The notes: generated by a model not told the origin, from the letters alone. 64,000 bases of DNA from an uncultured Saprospirales bacterium (GCA_937864265.1 CALMIR010000167.1:62001-126000); one strand, 5' to 3'. Positions 55,001-63,318 are shown, counted from the first letter of the stretch. Made by a program: numbers and translations.

Positions 55001-55390
55001 TTTCAGGTAGGCCAAATAAAAGCTATTCCAAACTTTTACCTGTTGGTAGCCTTTTTCCAGTACCGTTTCGCCCCGCAAGTTGATCACCATCCATTCAGAC
55101 TGGCTCATAACGGCGATTAGGGTCGAGTCCAACACCTTGAGGTCATCATAGATCGGGTTGACGACTTCTTTCCCACCGGCTCCTAGCAAACCTACGCCGC
55201 CATCCCTTTGCATGACCGCGTAGCCGAATTGCTTAAATTCTCCAATAGCATCGTATCGGGCAGGTACTACCACTTTTCCTTCTGCATTGATCAAGCCCCA
55301 TTTTTTATCCAGTTTTACCGGAAAAAAACTTTGGGCTTGCATGCTGAAACACACCAATAGAGCAGCAAAAAACGAGCAAATCCTGGACAT
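52076..55390 (-). CDS. Large secreted WG-repeat protein
   Basis: A 1104-residue protein with a signal peptide ending MQAQ. The rest is built almost entirely of WG (KWG) repeats of about 23-45 residues (for example DKKWGLINAEGKVVVP, NGLWGFVNDEGLEVIP, DGRWGIINRKGIEVIP). There is a less regular central block (about residues 370-600). WG repeats form beta-propeller-like or elongated binding surfaces; no catalytic motif and no T9SS domain were seen. Convergent with hemH, overlapping it by four bases, and preceded by a 633-base gap. Confidence 0.85.
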   Translation of the reverse strand: MSRICSFFAALLVCFSMQAQSFFPVKLDKKWGLINAEGKVVVPARYDAIGEFKQFGYAVMQRDGGVGLLGAGGKEVVNPIYDDLKVLDSTLIAVMSQSEWMVINLRGETVLEKGYQQVKVWNSFYLAYLKDGKWGLNDKYGQKLCPPIYDELQFESGNFFITSSGNHMGLLSSIGRTIIAPAVDEIRFFNDSLYFYKKDQYWGAVNFYGIEVIPPKYKGFSKISDNFIKLSLNEGQFIYSIPCSRIISDGSFDNYYPFSKRYVIAKKNRQMGLLDWCGNLILPAQFDEIQAFQGNYFRVNYQGHWGIVEKGGKKILPLEYQYISPLRDKIAVVKKDGFYGIINFKGELELSPSYYRLELQNNSQAKAYSGSGSQLTLLSFDEEGHFLNSDQFNQHFKITITGKKAEVPQSNSNEYQLEQFEWFYAPLNDRWGLRRLSDGEVQIEPAFHSVKVVPGSGFTQVGIEKSGRYEFERTTFRFDMVYGLVNNDLGLLVTEMDFWDISLESFQEGVPLAKCLFSNGRFGLIDRIGKVVKRDLAYVGDFVDGVARFSFVGQLSGSMNTERALGKLNSFLNDIESPSTMVDYTLYDQHFKQDAFLTCQDCEWGYIDTNIQVVVTPQFSFAKDFINKVGIVECNGKWGMVNQKNKVVIPCNYDGVQFLDNTDNRIVKVYIEQPKYGLIDTLGQITVNAIYDEIGSFSDGRLAVQKNGLWGFVNDEGLEVIPCRFREVRNFSEGLTAVRLGSEWGYIDRQGHIEIPIRYKKAGNFRNGLAWVITDAGVGYIDKTGELAIKSRFDRAFDFHKNAARVVLENQFALIDQSGKTLTKSKYTDIGSFNEHDLAIVSYGNNAVNYGLLNIYGELITTLPFREIGEFHEGLAAVKYKDGYGFIDTTGKLVIPSIYTKVSNFSEGLAAVQKDGTCGYIDYAGQTVVPLDYSKCLDFNEGRAVVYKGIKKAGLIDKEGKLLIEPSLDRLLTFQEGRGLVRDEKYRFYYITEQASLYNGYYQEASEFKYGVAVVQIDGRWGIINRKGIEVIPPKYDKIESFKNGFAKVRIQGFSGLASLNGDLIITPDYEYISYAGAGLFRVEKGDKIGYFDINGEWVWDMND

Positions 55391-56023
55391 AAGCGTTGTT
55401 CAGGTTGTATTGGGGCGACCAATAACAGGGATCTGTTTTTGTCTTCCCGTAGTTTTCCTTCAATAAATTTTACTTTCGACAAACGAATACATAAAGGTAT
55501 AAATTATAAGAAACATTTGGTTTTTGAAATCAAGGGGATTTATGGTGCGGTTGAAAAAAGCGATAAAACAGGAGGGACTATTGCGATTGTGGCAGTCAAG
55601 GGGGTTAAAAACTAAACTCCCGATTTGTCCTTACAACAGCGGCCGGAACGGCTCATTTGAAGCGTGTCTGTTATTGTGAGGATTTTGATAAAACAGGAAA
55701 TAATTTTTTGCACGCTGCTTGGAGTAAAAAACAGGTTATGAAATCAATATTTCTAGGAATGGATACTTGGTTAGAGAGGCGGGTGTGGTTCACAAAAAGC
55801 AATGCTCATTAAAACCACGAAGCCCACAAAAGGACACAAAGGCTTCCTGGTGCCATTTCCATGCCTGCGACTTTCCACTCCAGAAACGCGGAGCGGCGGC
55901 AAAACACCAGTGGAGAATCGATCCTGGCTTTGCGCAGCATCAAATTTTTATAAGTAAGCCCTTTGGGCTGAGCTGCATGGCGAACTGGACGGCAGCATTC
56001 GCAGTCAATATTTTATAGCGCGA
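55391..56023. other. Longest non-coding gap in the window (633 bases)
   Basis: No gene is supported. The plus-strand frame 55767-56018 has unusual composition and no recognisable motif. The repeated words GATAAAACAGGA occur twice (about 55560 and 55688). From about 55813 a run of CCACGAAG / CCCACAAAAGG / ACACAAAGG units resembles a dispersed intergenic sequence type seen in many bacteria. The upstream end should contain the WG-gene promoter. Confidence 0.5.
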
Positions 56024-56374
56024 TCAGATGGTTTCCTGATCCAGCAGGCTTTGTAAATCAGATTTAATGCTTCCCAGGTGCTCGATCATGGTCTTTTTTT
56101 CCTGCTCCCATTCCTGGAGTCTTTTTATTTCTTGGCGGGCGCCATCGATGGTGAAGCCCCTTTCTTTGAGCAAGTGCTGAATGAGTTTTAATTGCTCGAG
56201 GTTTTGATGGGTAAAACGGCGGTCGCCTTTGCTGTTTTTGTGTGGCTTTAGAAAATCAAATTCGTTTTCCCAAAACCGCAATTGAGACTTTGAAATTTCA
56301 AACATCCGGGCAACTTCGCCGATGCTGTAATACCGTTTCAATTCATCGCCTTCGAAAATGGGAATCTGTTTCAT
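56024..56374 (-). CDS. MerR-family transcriptional regulator
   Basis: A 116-residue protein with an N-terminal winged helix (YYSIGEVARMFEISKSQLRFWENEF; residues about 15-40), the second wing KNSKGDRRFTHQNLEQLKLI, and a C-terminal coiled-coil dimer helix. No metal-binding cysteines are present, so it is the MlrA/short MerR type common in Bacteroidota. It overlaps the rhodanese gene by four bases and is translated after it. Confidence 0.88.
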   Translation of the reverse strand: MKQIPIFEGDELKRYYSIGEVARMFEISKSQLRFWENEFDFLKPHKNSKGDRRFTHQNLEQLKLIQHLLKERGFTIDGARQEIKRLQEWEQEKKTMIEHLGSIKSDLQSLLDQETI

Positions 56375-56769
56375 ACCCGGGTATTAATGGGTGAATGTTG
56401 GCGCAATAATTCGTTGTCTCCCCGCACCTGAATCCATGCTTTCAGGCCACCATCCAAATTATACACGTTTTGGAATCCGCCATTTTGCATCAACATACAG
56501 GCGCGGGTGCTGCGACGGCAGGAATTGCAATAAACCAAGTAAGTTCCTGTTATGGGCAACCGCTCTATATCATCCCAAAAGCCAGCCCCCAGATAATCTA
56601 AATTGATTGCTCCGGGCATGTGGATGCTTTCAAATTCTTCTGGCTTGCGGCAATCTATCACCACTACATTAGGATGTTGATCGAGGAAGGTCGAAAAATG
56701 CTCCGGGTGTACGTTGTTCAACTTATTTTTCAGTAAATCCCATCTTTTAATGGCGCAATGTTCTTGCAT
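56371..56769 (-). CDS. Rhodanese-domain protein
   Basis: From ATG 56769 the product has 132 residues: one rhodanese domain with VVIDCRKPEEFESIHMPGAINL and the active-site loop YCNSCRRST, where the first Cys is the likely sulfur carrier. No signal peptide is present, so it is cytoplasmic. The longer frame from 56919 adds 50 residues lacking similarity. Coupled to the MerR gene. Confidence 0.85.
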   Translation of the reverse strand: MQEHCAIKRWDLLKNKLNNVHPEHFSTFLDQHPNVVVIDCRKPEEFESIHMPGAINLDYLGAGFWDDIERLPITGTYLVYCNSCRRSTRACMLMQNGGFQNVYNLDGGLKAWIQVRGDNELLRQHSPINTRV

Positions 56770-56938
56770 GGCTGAGCTTTGATTTTCTTTGAACCAGCAA
56801 GTTAGTAAATTCTCAAGATAATGTATAATACCGGTCTGCGCATAACCGCATGCTTCGTGTACCAGCAGGCCGCATCGGAATACGGATACAACGTAGTAGC
56901 GCAGCAGGTGCCCAGCCAAGAAGAACTATGAAAAGAAC

Positions 56939-57628
56939 TCAAAGCTGCTTAATGCCCCCAGACCACAAAGACCGGGTACTCTTTTGTTCTGGATCACCTT
57001 TGTATTCGATAGCGCCACCTGTATTGGCATTGGCATCCAGCCGTGTCATGGCAATGACAGCTGCTTGGCCGCCGGTACTGGCTTTTACGTATGTATTTTG
57101 GCAGTTGAGATCCAGGCCCGCATATTGACCTCCTGTGCTGACCGATACCTCTTGTTCCGCTGTTTGCCCTTTGATTGTTATTACTGCACCTTCGTGGGCT
57201 CCAGCGTTCAGGCCATTTAGCGCTACCTCTACCTGCATCACGGCGCCACTACTGGCTCGCAAGGTCAAGGAATCAGCCGATAGAATGCCCTGGGTGCTAA
57301 CTGTCGCTCCGGCACTGGCCTTAATGAGGTTCAGTTGTTCATAATAAACCTCCACTTTGGCCAATCTTTTTCCGTCAAACAAGCGGTCGAGCAGTTGAAT
57401 TTTGAGCGTCTCGTTTTTAACAAAGATACTGACCTCATCCGGGCTAATGTTTTCTGCATAAACAACGATCTTGGCGCTTTCCGCAGGGATGAGTAATACT
57501 TCTACTGCTCCAGATGCCGATACACTGGTGAAAAAATCCAGCTTTCTTTCTTCCTGGGCTTGAGCCAAATATGCCAAACAGGCAAAAATTGCCAGTAGCA
57601 GCCCATTTTTCAACGTAATTGTTTTCAT
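56939..57628 (-). CDS. DUF2807 head GIN domain protein
   Basis: A 229-residue protein with a signal peptide ending AQAQ and a beta-helix built of Gly/Ala/Ser-rich turns (ASAGATVSTQG, ASSGAVMQVE, STGGQYAGLD), the DUF2807 'head GIN' domain, sometimes called putative autotransporter adhesin. Probably periplasmic or surface exposed. Divergent from the TonB receptor-like gene at 57777. Confidence 0.85.
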   Translation of the reverse strand: MKTITLKNGLLLAIFACLAYLAQAQEERKLDFFTSVSASGAVEVLLIPAESAKIVVYAENISPDEVSIFVKNETLKIQLLDRLFDGKRLAKVEVYYEQLNLIKASAGATVSTQGILSADSLTLRASSGAVMQVEVALNGLNAGAHEGAVITIKGQTAEQEVSVSTGGQYAGLDLNCQNTYVKASTGGQAAVIAMTRLDANANTGGAIEYKGDPEQKSTRSLWSGGIKQL

Positions 57629-57693
57629 AATTTGTTCTGTTTACTCCTTAGATGTTTTCAAACCCTCAAAACCCCTATTGATTTTCAAAGAAC

Positions 57694-57717
57694 TACCTTA
57701 ACGTGGTGTTAAAGGTA
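57694..57717. promoter_or_regulatory. Inverted repeat between divergent genes, possible operator
   Basis: TACCTTAAC (57694-57702) and GTTAAAGGTA (57708-57717) are complementary except for one bulged base. It is centred in the gap between the DUF2807 gene (-) and the TonB receptor-like gene (+). Confidence 0.35.
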
Positions 57718-57776
57718 TTTTCATGCAGAAAAAAAGCGTCACCTTTGCGAAGTTCAGCTTTGATTAAGCAAACTCA

Positions 57777-60446
57777 ATGGATATGAAAAACTGTTTTTTA
57801 CTGCTGTTTAGCTTGTTATTGACTTCCACCTTGGTCGCCCAATTTCCGGGAGGTAGGCAGGGACAGAACAACGCGCCAAGTTCGGATGTGTTCAGTCGTA
57901 GTACCAAAGGCATTGGAAAAATTACGGGATTTGTCCTTGATTCGCTGAGTGGCACAGGGGTAGAGTTTGCGAATATTGCCTTGTATGACATGAAAAACGA
58001 GCAACTCATAGACGGTTCAGTTGCCGATGAAAAGGGCAAGTTTTCAATTGAAGGCCTAGTTGACGGCAATTACCGGATAGTAGTTTCTTTTTTGGGTTAC
58101 AGCAACAAAACGGTTGGGGATATAAAAATTGTCCGCGAAAAATCAGTCAATATCGGAGCCGTCCTGTTATCAGAAGGAGCACAAGTGCTGGAGGCGGTAA
58201 CGGTAACCAGCACCAAGGCCCTCATTGAAGAAAAGGTAGATCGCCTCGTGTATAATGCGGAAAAAGATGAACTGGCCAAAGGCGGTGATGCAGCTGATGT
58301 ATTGCGCAAGGTGCCGCTGCTTCAAGTCGATTTGGAAGGCAATGTATCTGTGCGTGGAAGCTCCAACATAAAGGTCTTGATCAACAATAAACCTTCCACT
58401 ATAGTAGCCAGCAGCATTGCCGATGCCCTGAAAATGATTCCTGCGGATATGATTAAAAGCGTAGAAGTCATCACCTCACCTTCAGCCCGCTACGATGCGG
58501 AAGGCTCTGCGGGCATCATCAACATTATCACCAAAAAAGACCGGCTGGAGGGCTATAGCCTGAATGTTGATGCCGGAGCAGGTTTGCGAGGGTCTAATCT
58601 TGGGCTGAATGGCAGTTATCGCCAGGGCAAATTTGGCTTGAATTTGGGGGGGCACGGGCGCATTTCTTACAACGATGCCGAAACAGATATGGAGCAGCGA
58701 ACCATCACTGATGGCAACACCAACCTCACCCGACAAAGCGCGGAGGCCTCAGATAATGGAATATTTGGTCATTACTCTTTGGGTATGGACTACGATATTG
58801 ACAAAACGCAGGCTTTGTCGGGGAATGTGCGGTACGGCATTCGCGATTTTTCACGCGAGCAGTTGCAGACTACCGACCTTTTCCTGAATGATGTTTTGCA
58901 AAATACAGCACTGCGGGATATTGAAAACACCAATGCATCTAATAATGTAGATGTTAACCTGGATTATATTCGCACCTTACGCGCTCAGCAGGAATGGAGC
59001 ATTTCCACTCAATACAGCCGCAACGATCTGGTCAACGATTTTGTATCGGACAATCTGGATGAAAACAAAGCACTGATCAATAGTTTGGAAAACCTGAATG
59101 ATAACCTAAACGAAGAAATTACGCTCCAAACAGATTATCAAACCCCTATTCTCGACAACCAACTATTGGAAATTGGTGCTAAAGGGATATTTCGCTCGGT
59201 GAATAGCAATTATTCCTACTTTTTTGCGGAAGCAGATGGCGATTATAGTCTGGATTTGACCCGCCCCGCTGGTGCTTTGGATTACGAGCAAGATGTCACG
59301 GCAGCTTATACTTCATATACCTACTCAACCCCTAATAAATATACCTTCAAATTGGGGGTGCGTTGGGAAAATACGACGATCGATGCCGTTCAGGAAGGGC
59401 AACCCATTGAGATACCTGATTACAACAATATTGTTCCCAGTTTGAACCTATCAAAGCGTTTGAACAATGGCAATACCTTGAAATTGGGCTACAACCGGCG
59501 CATTCAGCGCCCCGGATTGCAGCAGTTGAATCCTAACGTCAACGTATCCAATAATCAGGATGTTCAGGTAGGCAATCCGAACCTACGGCCGGAGCTAACG
59601 GATAACATAGAGCTGTCTATCAGTACTTTATTGGAAAAAACCTATATCAATACTTCTTTCTTCGGTCGGATTACGGATAATGCCATCAACCAGGTTCGCA
59701 CGCCTATAGATTCCATTCTGGGCGCTATCCTGACGACTTATGAGAATATAGGGCGAGAAAGATCTATCGGTAGCAATATTTTTGCCAACGTTTACCTCAC
59801 AAACAATTGGACGATAAATGGTGGGGTAGATGTCTATTATTCTATGTTAGAAGGCCAGGTTACAGGAGAAAATGGTCAGTCTGTTACGGTAAGCAATTCG
59901 GGTTTTAATTATGGTGGGCGTCTTATGTCGCAGCTACAATTTAAAAGCGGTTGGGGTTTCCAGGCATTTAGCTTTATGCGCGGACGTCGAATTGACTTGC
60001 AAGGAATGCGCGGCGGCTGGGGCATGTATTCGCTGGGGGCTCGCAAAAATTTCAACAATAAGAAAGGCAGCTTGGGCATTTCCGCCGAAAATTTCCTTAA
60101 TAGAGGCTGGAATATAAAATCCGAAATCGAATCGCCTGGGTTGAGCCAAGTGAGCAATAATTTGATGCTGAATCGAAACATCAAAATCAACTTGAGCTAT
60201 AAATTTGGCAAACTGAATTTTACCGAATCTCGGCGTAAGACCAAATCCGTGCGCAACGACGATGTCCTTTCTGGTGGGGATGGTGGTATGGGAGGCGGAA
60301 CAGATGTAGGAGGCAATTCATCTACGGGATCGCAAAATAGGGGCGCCTTCCGGCAAAATCAAAATGCGAATAAAGGGAATGATAAAGATGCTCCAAAGGA
60401 GAAATCCAGATCAAAGAAAAAAGAAAAAGTGCAGGATGAGGAATAA
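57777..60446 (+). CDS. TonB-dependent receptor-like outer membrane beta-barrel protein
   Basis: An 889-residue protein: signal peptide ending VAQ, a short Gly/Asn/Gln linker, a carboxypeptidase-regulatory-like domain (about 45-130), a plug (VLRKVPLLQVDLEGNVSVRG, VEVITSPSARYDAEGSAGIINI) and a large outer-membrane barrel of the OMP_b-brl_3 type. After the last strand (about residue 815) there is a Gly-rich then Lys/Glu-rich tail of about 70 residues, unusual for a barrel that normally ends in an aromatic residue. The substrate is unknown. Confidence 0.87.
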   Translation: MDMKNCFLLLFSLLLTSTLVAQFPGGRQGQNNAPSSDVFSRSTKGIGKITGFVLDSLSGTGVEFANIALYDMKNEQLIDGSVADEKGKFSIEGLVDGNYRIVVSFLGYSNKTVGDIKIVREKSVNIGAVLLSEGAQVLEAVTVTSTKALIEEKVDRLVYNAEKDELAKGGDAADVLRKVPLLQVDLEGNVSVRGSSNIKVLINNKPSTIVASSIADALKMIPADMIKSVEVITSPSARYDAEGSAGIINIITKKDRLEGYSLNVDAGAGLRGSNLGLNGSYRQGKFGLNLGGHGRISYNDAETDMEQRTITDGNTNLTRQSAEASDNGIFGHYSLGMDYDIDKTQALSGNVRYGIRDFSREQLQTTDLFLNDVLQNTALRDIENTNASNNVDVNLDYIRTLRAQQEWSISTQYSRNDLVNDFVSDNLDENKALINSLENLNDNLNEEITLQTDYQTPILDNQLLEIGAKGIFRSVNSNYSYFFAEADGDYSLDLTRPAGALDYEQDVTAAYTSYTYSTPNKYTFKLGVRWENTTIDAVQEGQPIEIPDYNNIVPSLNLSKRLNNGNTLKLGYNRRIQRPGLQQLNPNVNVSNNQDVQVGNPNLRPELTDNIELSISTLLEKTYINTSFFGRITDNAINQVRTPIDSILGAILTTYENIGRERSIGSNIFANVYLTNNWTINGGVDVYYSMLEGQVTGENGQSVTVSNSGFNYGGRLMSQLQFKSGWGFQAFSFMRGRRIDLQGMRGGWGMYSLGARKNFNNKKGSLGISAENFLNRGWNIKSEIESPGLSQVSNNLMLNRNIKINLSYKFGKLNFTESRRKTKSVRNDDVLSGGDGGMGGGTDVGGNSSTGSQNRGAFRQNQNANKGNDKDAPKEKSRSKKKEKVQDEE

Positions 60447-60474
60447 TTTGGGCTTAGGACCAGGCAAGGGTTAG

Positions 60475-60864
60475 TTAATGAACTGATTGTTGCTTCGCCC
60501 AATACCAAAGCAAAAAGCAAATGCTCCCCAGACAATAGGCGATGGCATCCTTCCAGTCGGCAGTAAAACCCGATGACCATTGCGGGAAGCCCCATTCAAA
60601 GAGTCCTATTAAAAATGCCGTTGCCAGTGCAATATCCCAGAAGTCCAAGTCGGGAGTATGCCACCACAGGCGGCGTTCAAACTGCCATAACCCCAGCAAA
60701 ATAGGCATAGACAAAAAAGGGTCGAGGTATTGATCGAGGAAAGGCAGCGGCCAGTTGAATACTTTTTGAGCCATTTGATGGGCGAGAAAAATACTAACCA
60801 GCAGTGCCCAGCAGCCCCAATCAACAGGGCTACCTGATGCCTTTATTTTCCACCTTGCTGACAT
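60475..60864 (-). CDS. Small multi-pass membrane protein
   Basis: From ATG 60864 the product has 129 residues and about four helices. It has PFLDQYLDPFLSMPILLG and EWGFPQWSSGFTADWKDAIAY, segments found in a family of Bacteroidota membrane proteins sometimes annotated as magnesium-citrate transporters, with a VanZ-like look. That transport annotation is weak, so I give no function. A TTG at 60894 would overlap the next gene. Confidence 0.65.
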   Translation of the reverse strand: MSARWKIKASGSPVDWGCWALLVSIFLAHQMAQKVFNWPLPFLDQYLDPFLSMPILLGLWQFERRLWWHTPDLDFWDIALATAFLIGLFEWGFPQWSSGFTADWKDAIAYCLGSICFLLWYWAKQQSVH

Positions 60865-60877
60865 GGCGTTTTGTATG

Positions 60878-61114
60878 CTAAAATACTGCTGCAAAGGCTA
60901 TAATTAATCCAATAACCACAAAAGGGGAAATAACAATGGTAAATATCAGCCCTAAAAAACGCAAAACCAATTTATAGAATAGCATCCATACCGGGTCGTC
61001 GTCGCGAAAGGCCACATAATCGCTGAAAGTGCGGTAGCTGCTTCGAGTGGTTTGGAGCATACTGTCGAGTGCGTTTTGCTCTTTTTTTGCCAGATCTTCG
61101 GGATAAACTCTCAT
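60878..61114 (-). CDS. Small membrane protein, 78 residues
   Basis: A polar helix-prone N-terminal half (residues 1-45) and a hydrophobic C-terminal half with one or two membrane segments (LVLRFLGLIFTIVISPFVV). No family recognised. It has a proper ATG, a 13-base gap to the next gene, and lies divergent from the TetR gene, whose operator-like palindrome is shared in the gap. Confidence 0.6.
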   Translation of the reverse strand: MRVYPEDLAKKEQNALDSMLQTTRSSYRTFSDYVAFRDDDPVWMLFYKLVLRFLGLIFTIVISPFVVIGLIIAFAAVF

Positions 61115-61141
61115 AGGATTAAAAATTTAGAACAAATGTAC

Positions 61142-61149
61142 TATTTTTG
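61142..61149 (+). promoter_or_regulatory. Candidate -7 element for the TetR gene
   Basis: TATTTTTG matches TAnnTTTG; the palindrome at 61155-61172 begins six bases downstream, so a bound repressor would cover the start site. No clear -33 box is seen. Confidence 0.45.
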
Positions 61150-61154
61150 CAATA

Positions 61155-61172
61155 TTAGTACAAGTGTACTAA
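61155..61172. promoter_or_regulatory. Operator-like palindrome upstream of the TetR-family gene
   Basis: TTAGTAC and GTACTAA are perfect complements around AAGT. A related half-site, TGTACTA, occurs at 61138-61144. It lies 48 bases before the TetR ATG and on the upstream side of the divergent small membrane gene, as expected for an autoregulatory TetR operator. Confidence 0.6.
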
Positions 61173-61219
61173 GCTGTTTTTTTGCTCGAACCTCATTTTT
61201 TTCGACCAAATCCATCTGG

Positions 61220-61867
61220 ATGAGCACAAAAGTAAGAATTTTAGAGACCGCACTTTCCCAGTTCAATGAGTATGGATTAGCCAATGTAAGCATTCGATCC
61301 ATTAGTCAGGCGATAGCCATCAGCCCGGGCAACCTGACCTATCATTACAAAAATATTGAAGCGATTGTAGAAGCGCTGTACATGCAATTGGTGGCCACTT
61401 TTGATCAAAGGATTGCCCAAATACATACCGTAACCGTTGACATGGCCTACCTAATGGAACAGACCCGAGCCAATATGCACACGCTGTTCGAATACCGCTT
61501 TCTGTTACTGGATTTTCCGCATGTAGCCCGGCGCATCCCTACCATTCAGCAGCATTTTCACGAGTTGGTGCAGTCGCGGCTCACTCAATTCGCACTAGCC
61601 TTTGAGCTACTGGTCGCGCAGGATATTTTGCAACCCGAACGCTTGCCGGGTACTTACAAACGCTTGATTTACAACCTCATCATAATTACTAATGCATGGC
61701 CTTCCGATTCATTTCTTCATTTTCAGGGGGGCTACCCTCCCGACAAGATCATTGATTTTTATACCGTACAGACTGCCCACATGCTGTTGCCCTACCTGAC
61801 GGAAAAAGGGCAGCAAGATATGTACTATTTTTTGCGCGATCTGGAAGCAGCAGATTATCCAGATTAG
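61220..61867 (+). CDS. TetR-family transcriptional regulator
   Basis: From ATG 61220 the product has 215 residues. The N-terminal helix-turn-helix (ILETALSQFNEYGLANVSIRSISQAIAISPGNLTYHYKN, split over three helices) is typical TetR. The C-terminal ligand domain is helical with several aromatic residues and no known family. The frame opens upstream at 61052, but the extra 56 residues have no place in the fold and overlap a divergent gene. The ligand is unknown; targets may include the divergent small membrane genes. Confidence 0.87.
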   Translation: MSTKVRILETALSQFNEYGLANVSIRSISQAIAISPGNLTYHYKNIEAIVEALYMQLVATFDQRIAQIHTVTVDMAYLMEQTRANMHTLFEYRFLLLDFPHVARRIPTIQQHFHELVQSRLTQFALAFELLVAQDILQPERLPGTYKRLIYNLIIITNAWPSDSFLHFQGGYPPDKIIDFYTVQTAHMLLPYLTEKGQQDMYYFLRDLEAADYPD

Positions 61868-61921
61868 GATGTGTGAAGGCCAACGGATAAAATCGTATTC
61901 TTGTGGTAAATTCTGTGAGGC

Positions 61922-62806
61922 ATGAAAGACCCAAAAGTCATCCAAAAGTATCCCACCTTTGAGTGGACTGATGTGACCAATCCGAGCAAGGAAGAATTGA
62001 CACAATTGGCACAAGCTTACGACCTGAATCCCATGTTGGTTCAGGACAGTTTGCAGCACGGGCATTTACCGAAAATAGAACAACTTACGGATTATCGGTT
62101 CTTGATTTTGCGGGCATACACAGCCCACGAGCAAGATAAAGTTTCTACCGTAGGCCAATTATCCAATAAAATTTCATTTTTCATCAAATCGGACTGTTTG
62201 ATCACGGTTCATCGAAAAAAGTTTGAGTTTCTGGCCAACAAGGAAAAAGACTATCAGCACCTCGATGAATTGCTGCTCGATATTATAGCCGATATGATCC
62301 ATTCCTTCGATCGGCCCGTCAAAGCGCAGTCTGATAAAATTGATGAAATAGAGAAAACTTTATTTTTGAAAAACGGCTATGCCATTTCTATGGAAGAGAT
62401 GTATTTTCAAAAATCCAAAGCCCGTATTAGCAAAAAGTTGTTAAATATTACGCAAAATGTGATCAATCAATTAGCAGTCCATGAGGTCAAACAATCCAAA
62501 TTGCAAGACATCAAAGATTTGATGACGAGCCTGATCCTGCATTACGACGAGGTAGTGGAAGATACGAACAACCTGATGCACACCTATATGTCTATCACCG
62601 CCCAAAAAAGCAACGATGTGATGAAACTGCTCACCATCTTTTCGGCCTTTTTTCTGCCGCTTACCTTTATAGTCGGTATTTATGGGATGAATTTCGATCA
62701 TATACCGGAATTGCACTGGGAATATGGCTATTACCTGTCTTTGGCAGCCATGGCACTCATCGCGTTGGTGGTATGGATCTGGTTTAAAAGGAAGCGGATT
62801 TTGTAG
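61922..62806 (+). CDS. corA: CorA-family Mg2+/Co2+ transporter
   Basis: A 294-residue protein with a cytoplasmic alpha/beta domain, long helices, and two C-terminal membrane helices (about 245-262 and 270-288). The signature GMN appears as GIYGMNF at the end of the first helix. Length and layout are normal. Imports magnesium, sometimes cobalt or nickel. Confidence 0.92.
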   Translation: MKDPKVIQKYPTFEWTDVTNPSKEELTQLAQAYDLNPMLVQDSLQHGHLPKIEQLTDYRFLILRAYTAHEQDKVSTVGQLSNKISFFIKSDCLITVHRKKFEFLANKEKDYQHLDELLLDIIADMIHSFDRPVKAQSDKIDEIEKTLFLKNGYAISMEEMYFQKSKARISKKLLNITQNVINQLAVHEVKQSKLQDIKDLMTSLILHYDEVVEDTNNLMHTYMSITAQKSNDVMKLLTIFSAFFLPLTFIVGIYGMNFDHIPELHWEYGYYLSLAAMALIALVVWIWFKRKRIL

Positions 62807-62877
62807 AGGGGAAGAGGGTTGAGGGGCTTACCACAGTGGCGGAATTTTAGCACAAAAGTGTCATAGATGCACGTCAT

Positions 62878-63318
62878 CTAAAATCGCGACAACCCGATGT
62901 AGTGATGACGGCAGCGTTCTACACGCCGCATCCACCGCAATTCTTGAATAATGCGAACCATCAGAATAAAAGGGATCGAAGCCAAGAGCAAAGCCCCAAT
63001 TGCCAAGCAAAGCAAAAGCAACAAAATGGGTATCCAGCCTGCCCCTGTTGCCTCATAGCCGCCATTGTTTGCTGCCAGCAATAGTAAGAACCGGATGAGC
63101 AAAGCGATACCACCAAAAAGTAAAAACCAAAAACCCCAGGATTTGCCAGCTATTCTGATGACTCGGAATATCCGCTTCCATCGAAATTTTGGTTGCTGTT
63201 CTTCTAATGACTTCGAACTGCCTGGCACAAGTATGCTTTGAACGGCACTTGGAATGGTTGCAAAACCTTCAGGTTGCCCGCACAGCAGGATAAGCATCAA
63301 CAGGTACCACTTCATCAA
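62878..63318 (-). CDS. Hypothetical membrane protein, 146 residues
   Basis: The signal-like N-terminus ends near GFAT. Two strong membrane segments follow (about 64-81 and 94-122), then a basic tail RRVERCRHHY. No family recognised. It is convergent with corA (71-base gap) and seems to stand alone. Confidence 0.6.
   Translation of the reverse strand: MMKWYLLMLILLCGQPEGFATIPSAVQSILVPGSSKSLEEQQPKFRWKRIFRVIRIAGKSWGFWFLLFGGIALLIRFLLLLAANNGGYEATGAGWIPILLLLLCLAIGALLLASIPFILMVRIIQELRWMRRVERCRHHYIGLSRF

Noticed and set aside
55767..56018. 83-codon plus-strand frame in the long gap
   Set aside because: Odd composition, no motif, and it covers the repeat-like sequence; more likely a chance frame.
61052..61219. 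N-terminal extension of the TetR protein
   Set aside because: It would cover the divergent small gene and the operator palindrome; the TetR fold starts at ATG 61220.
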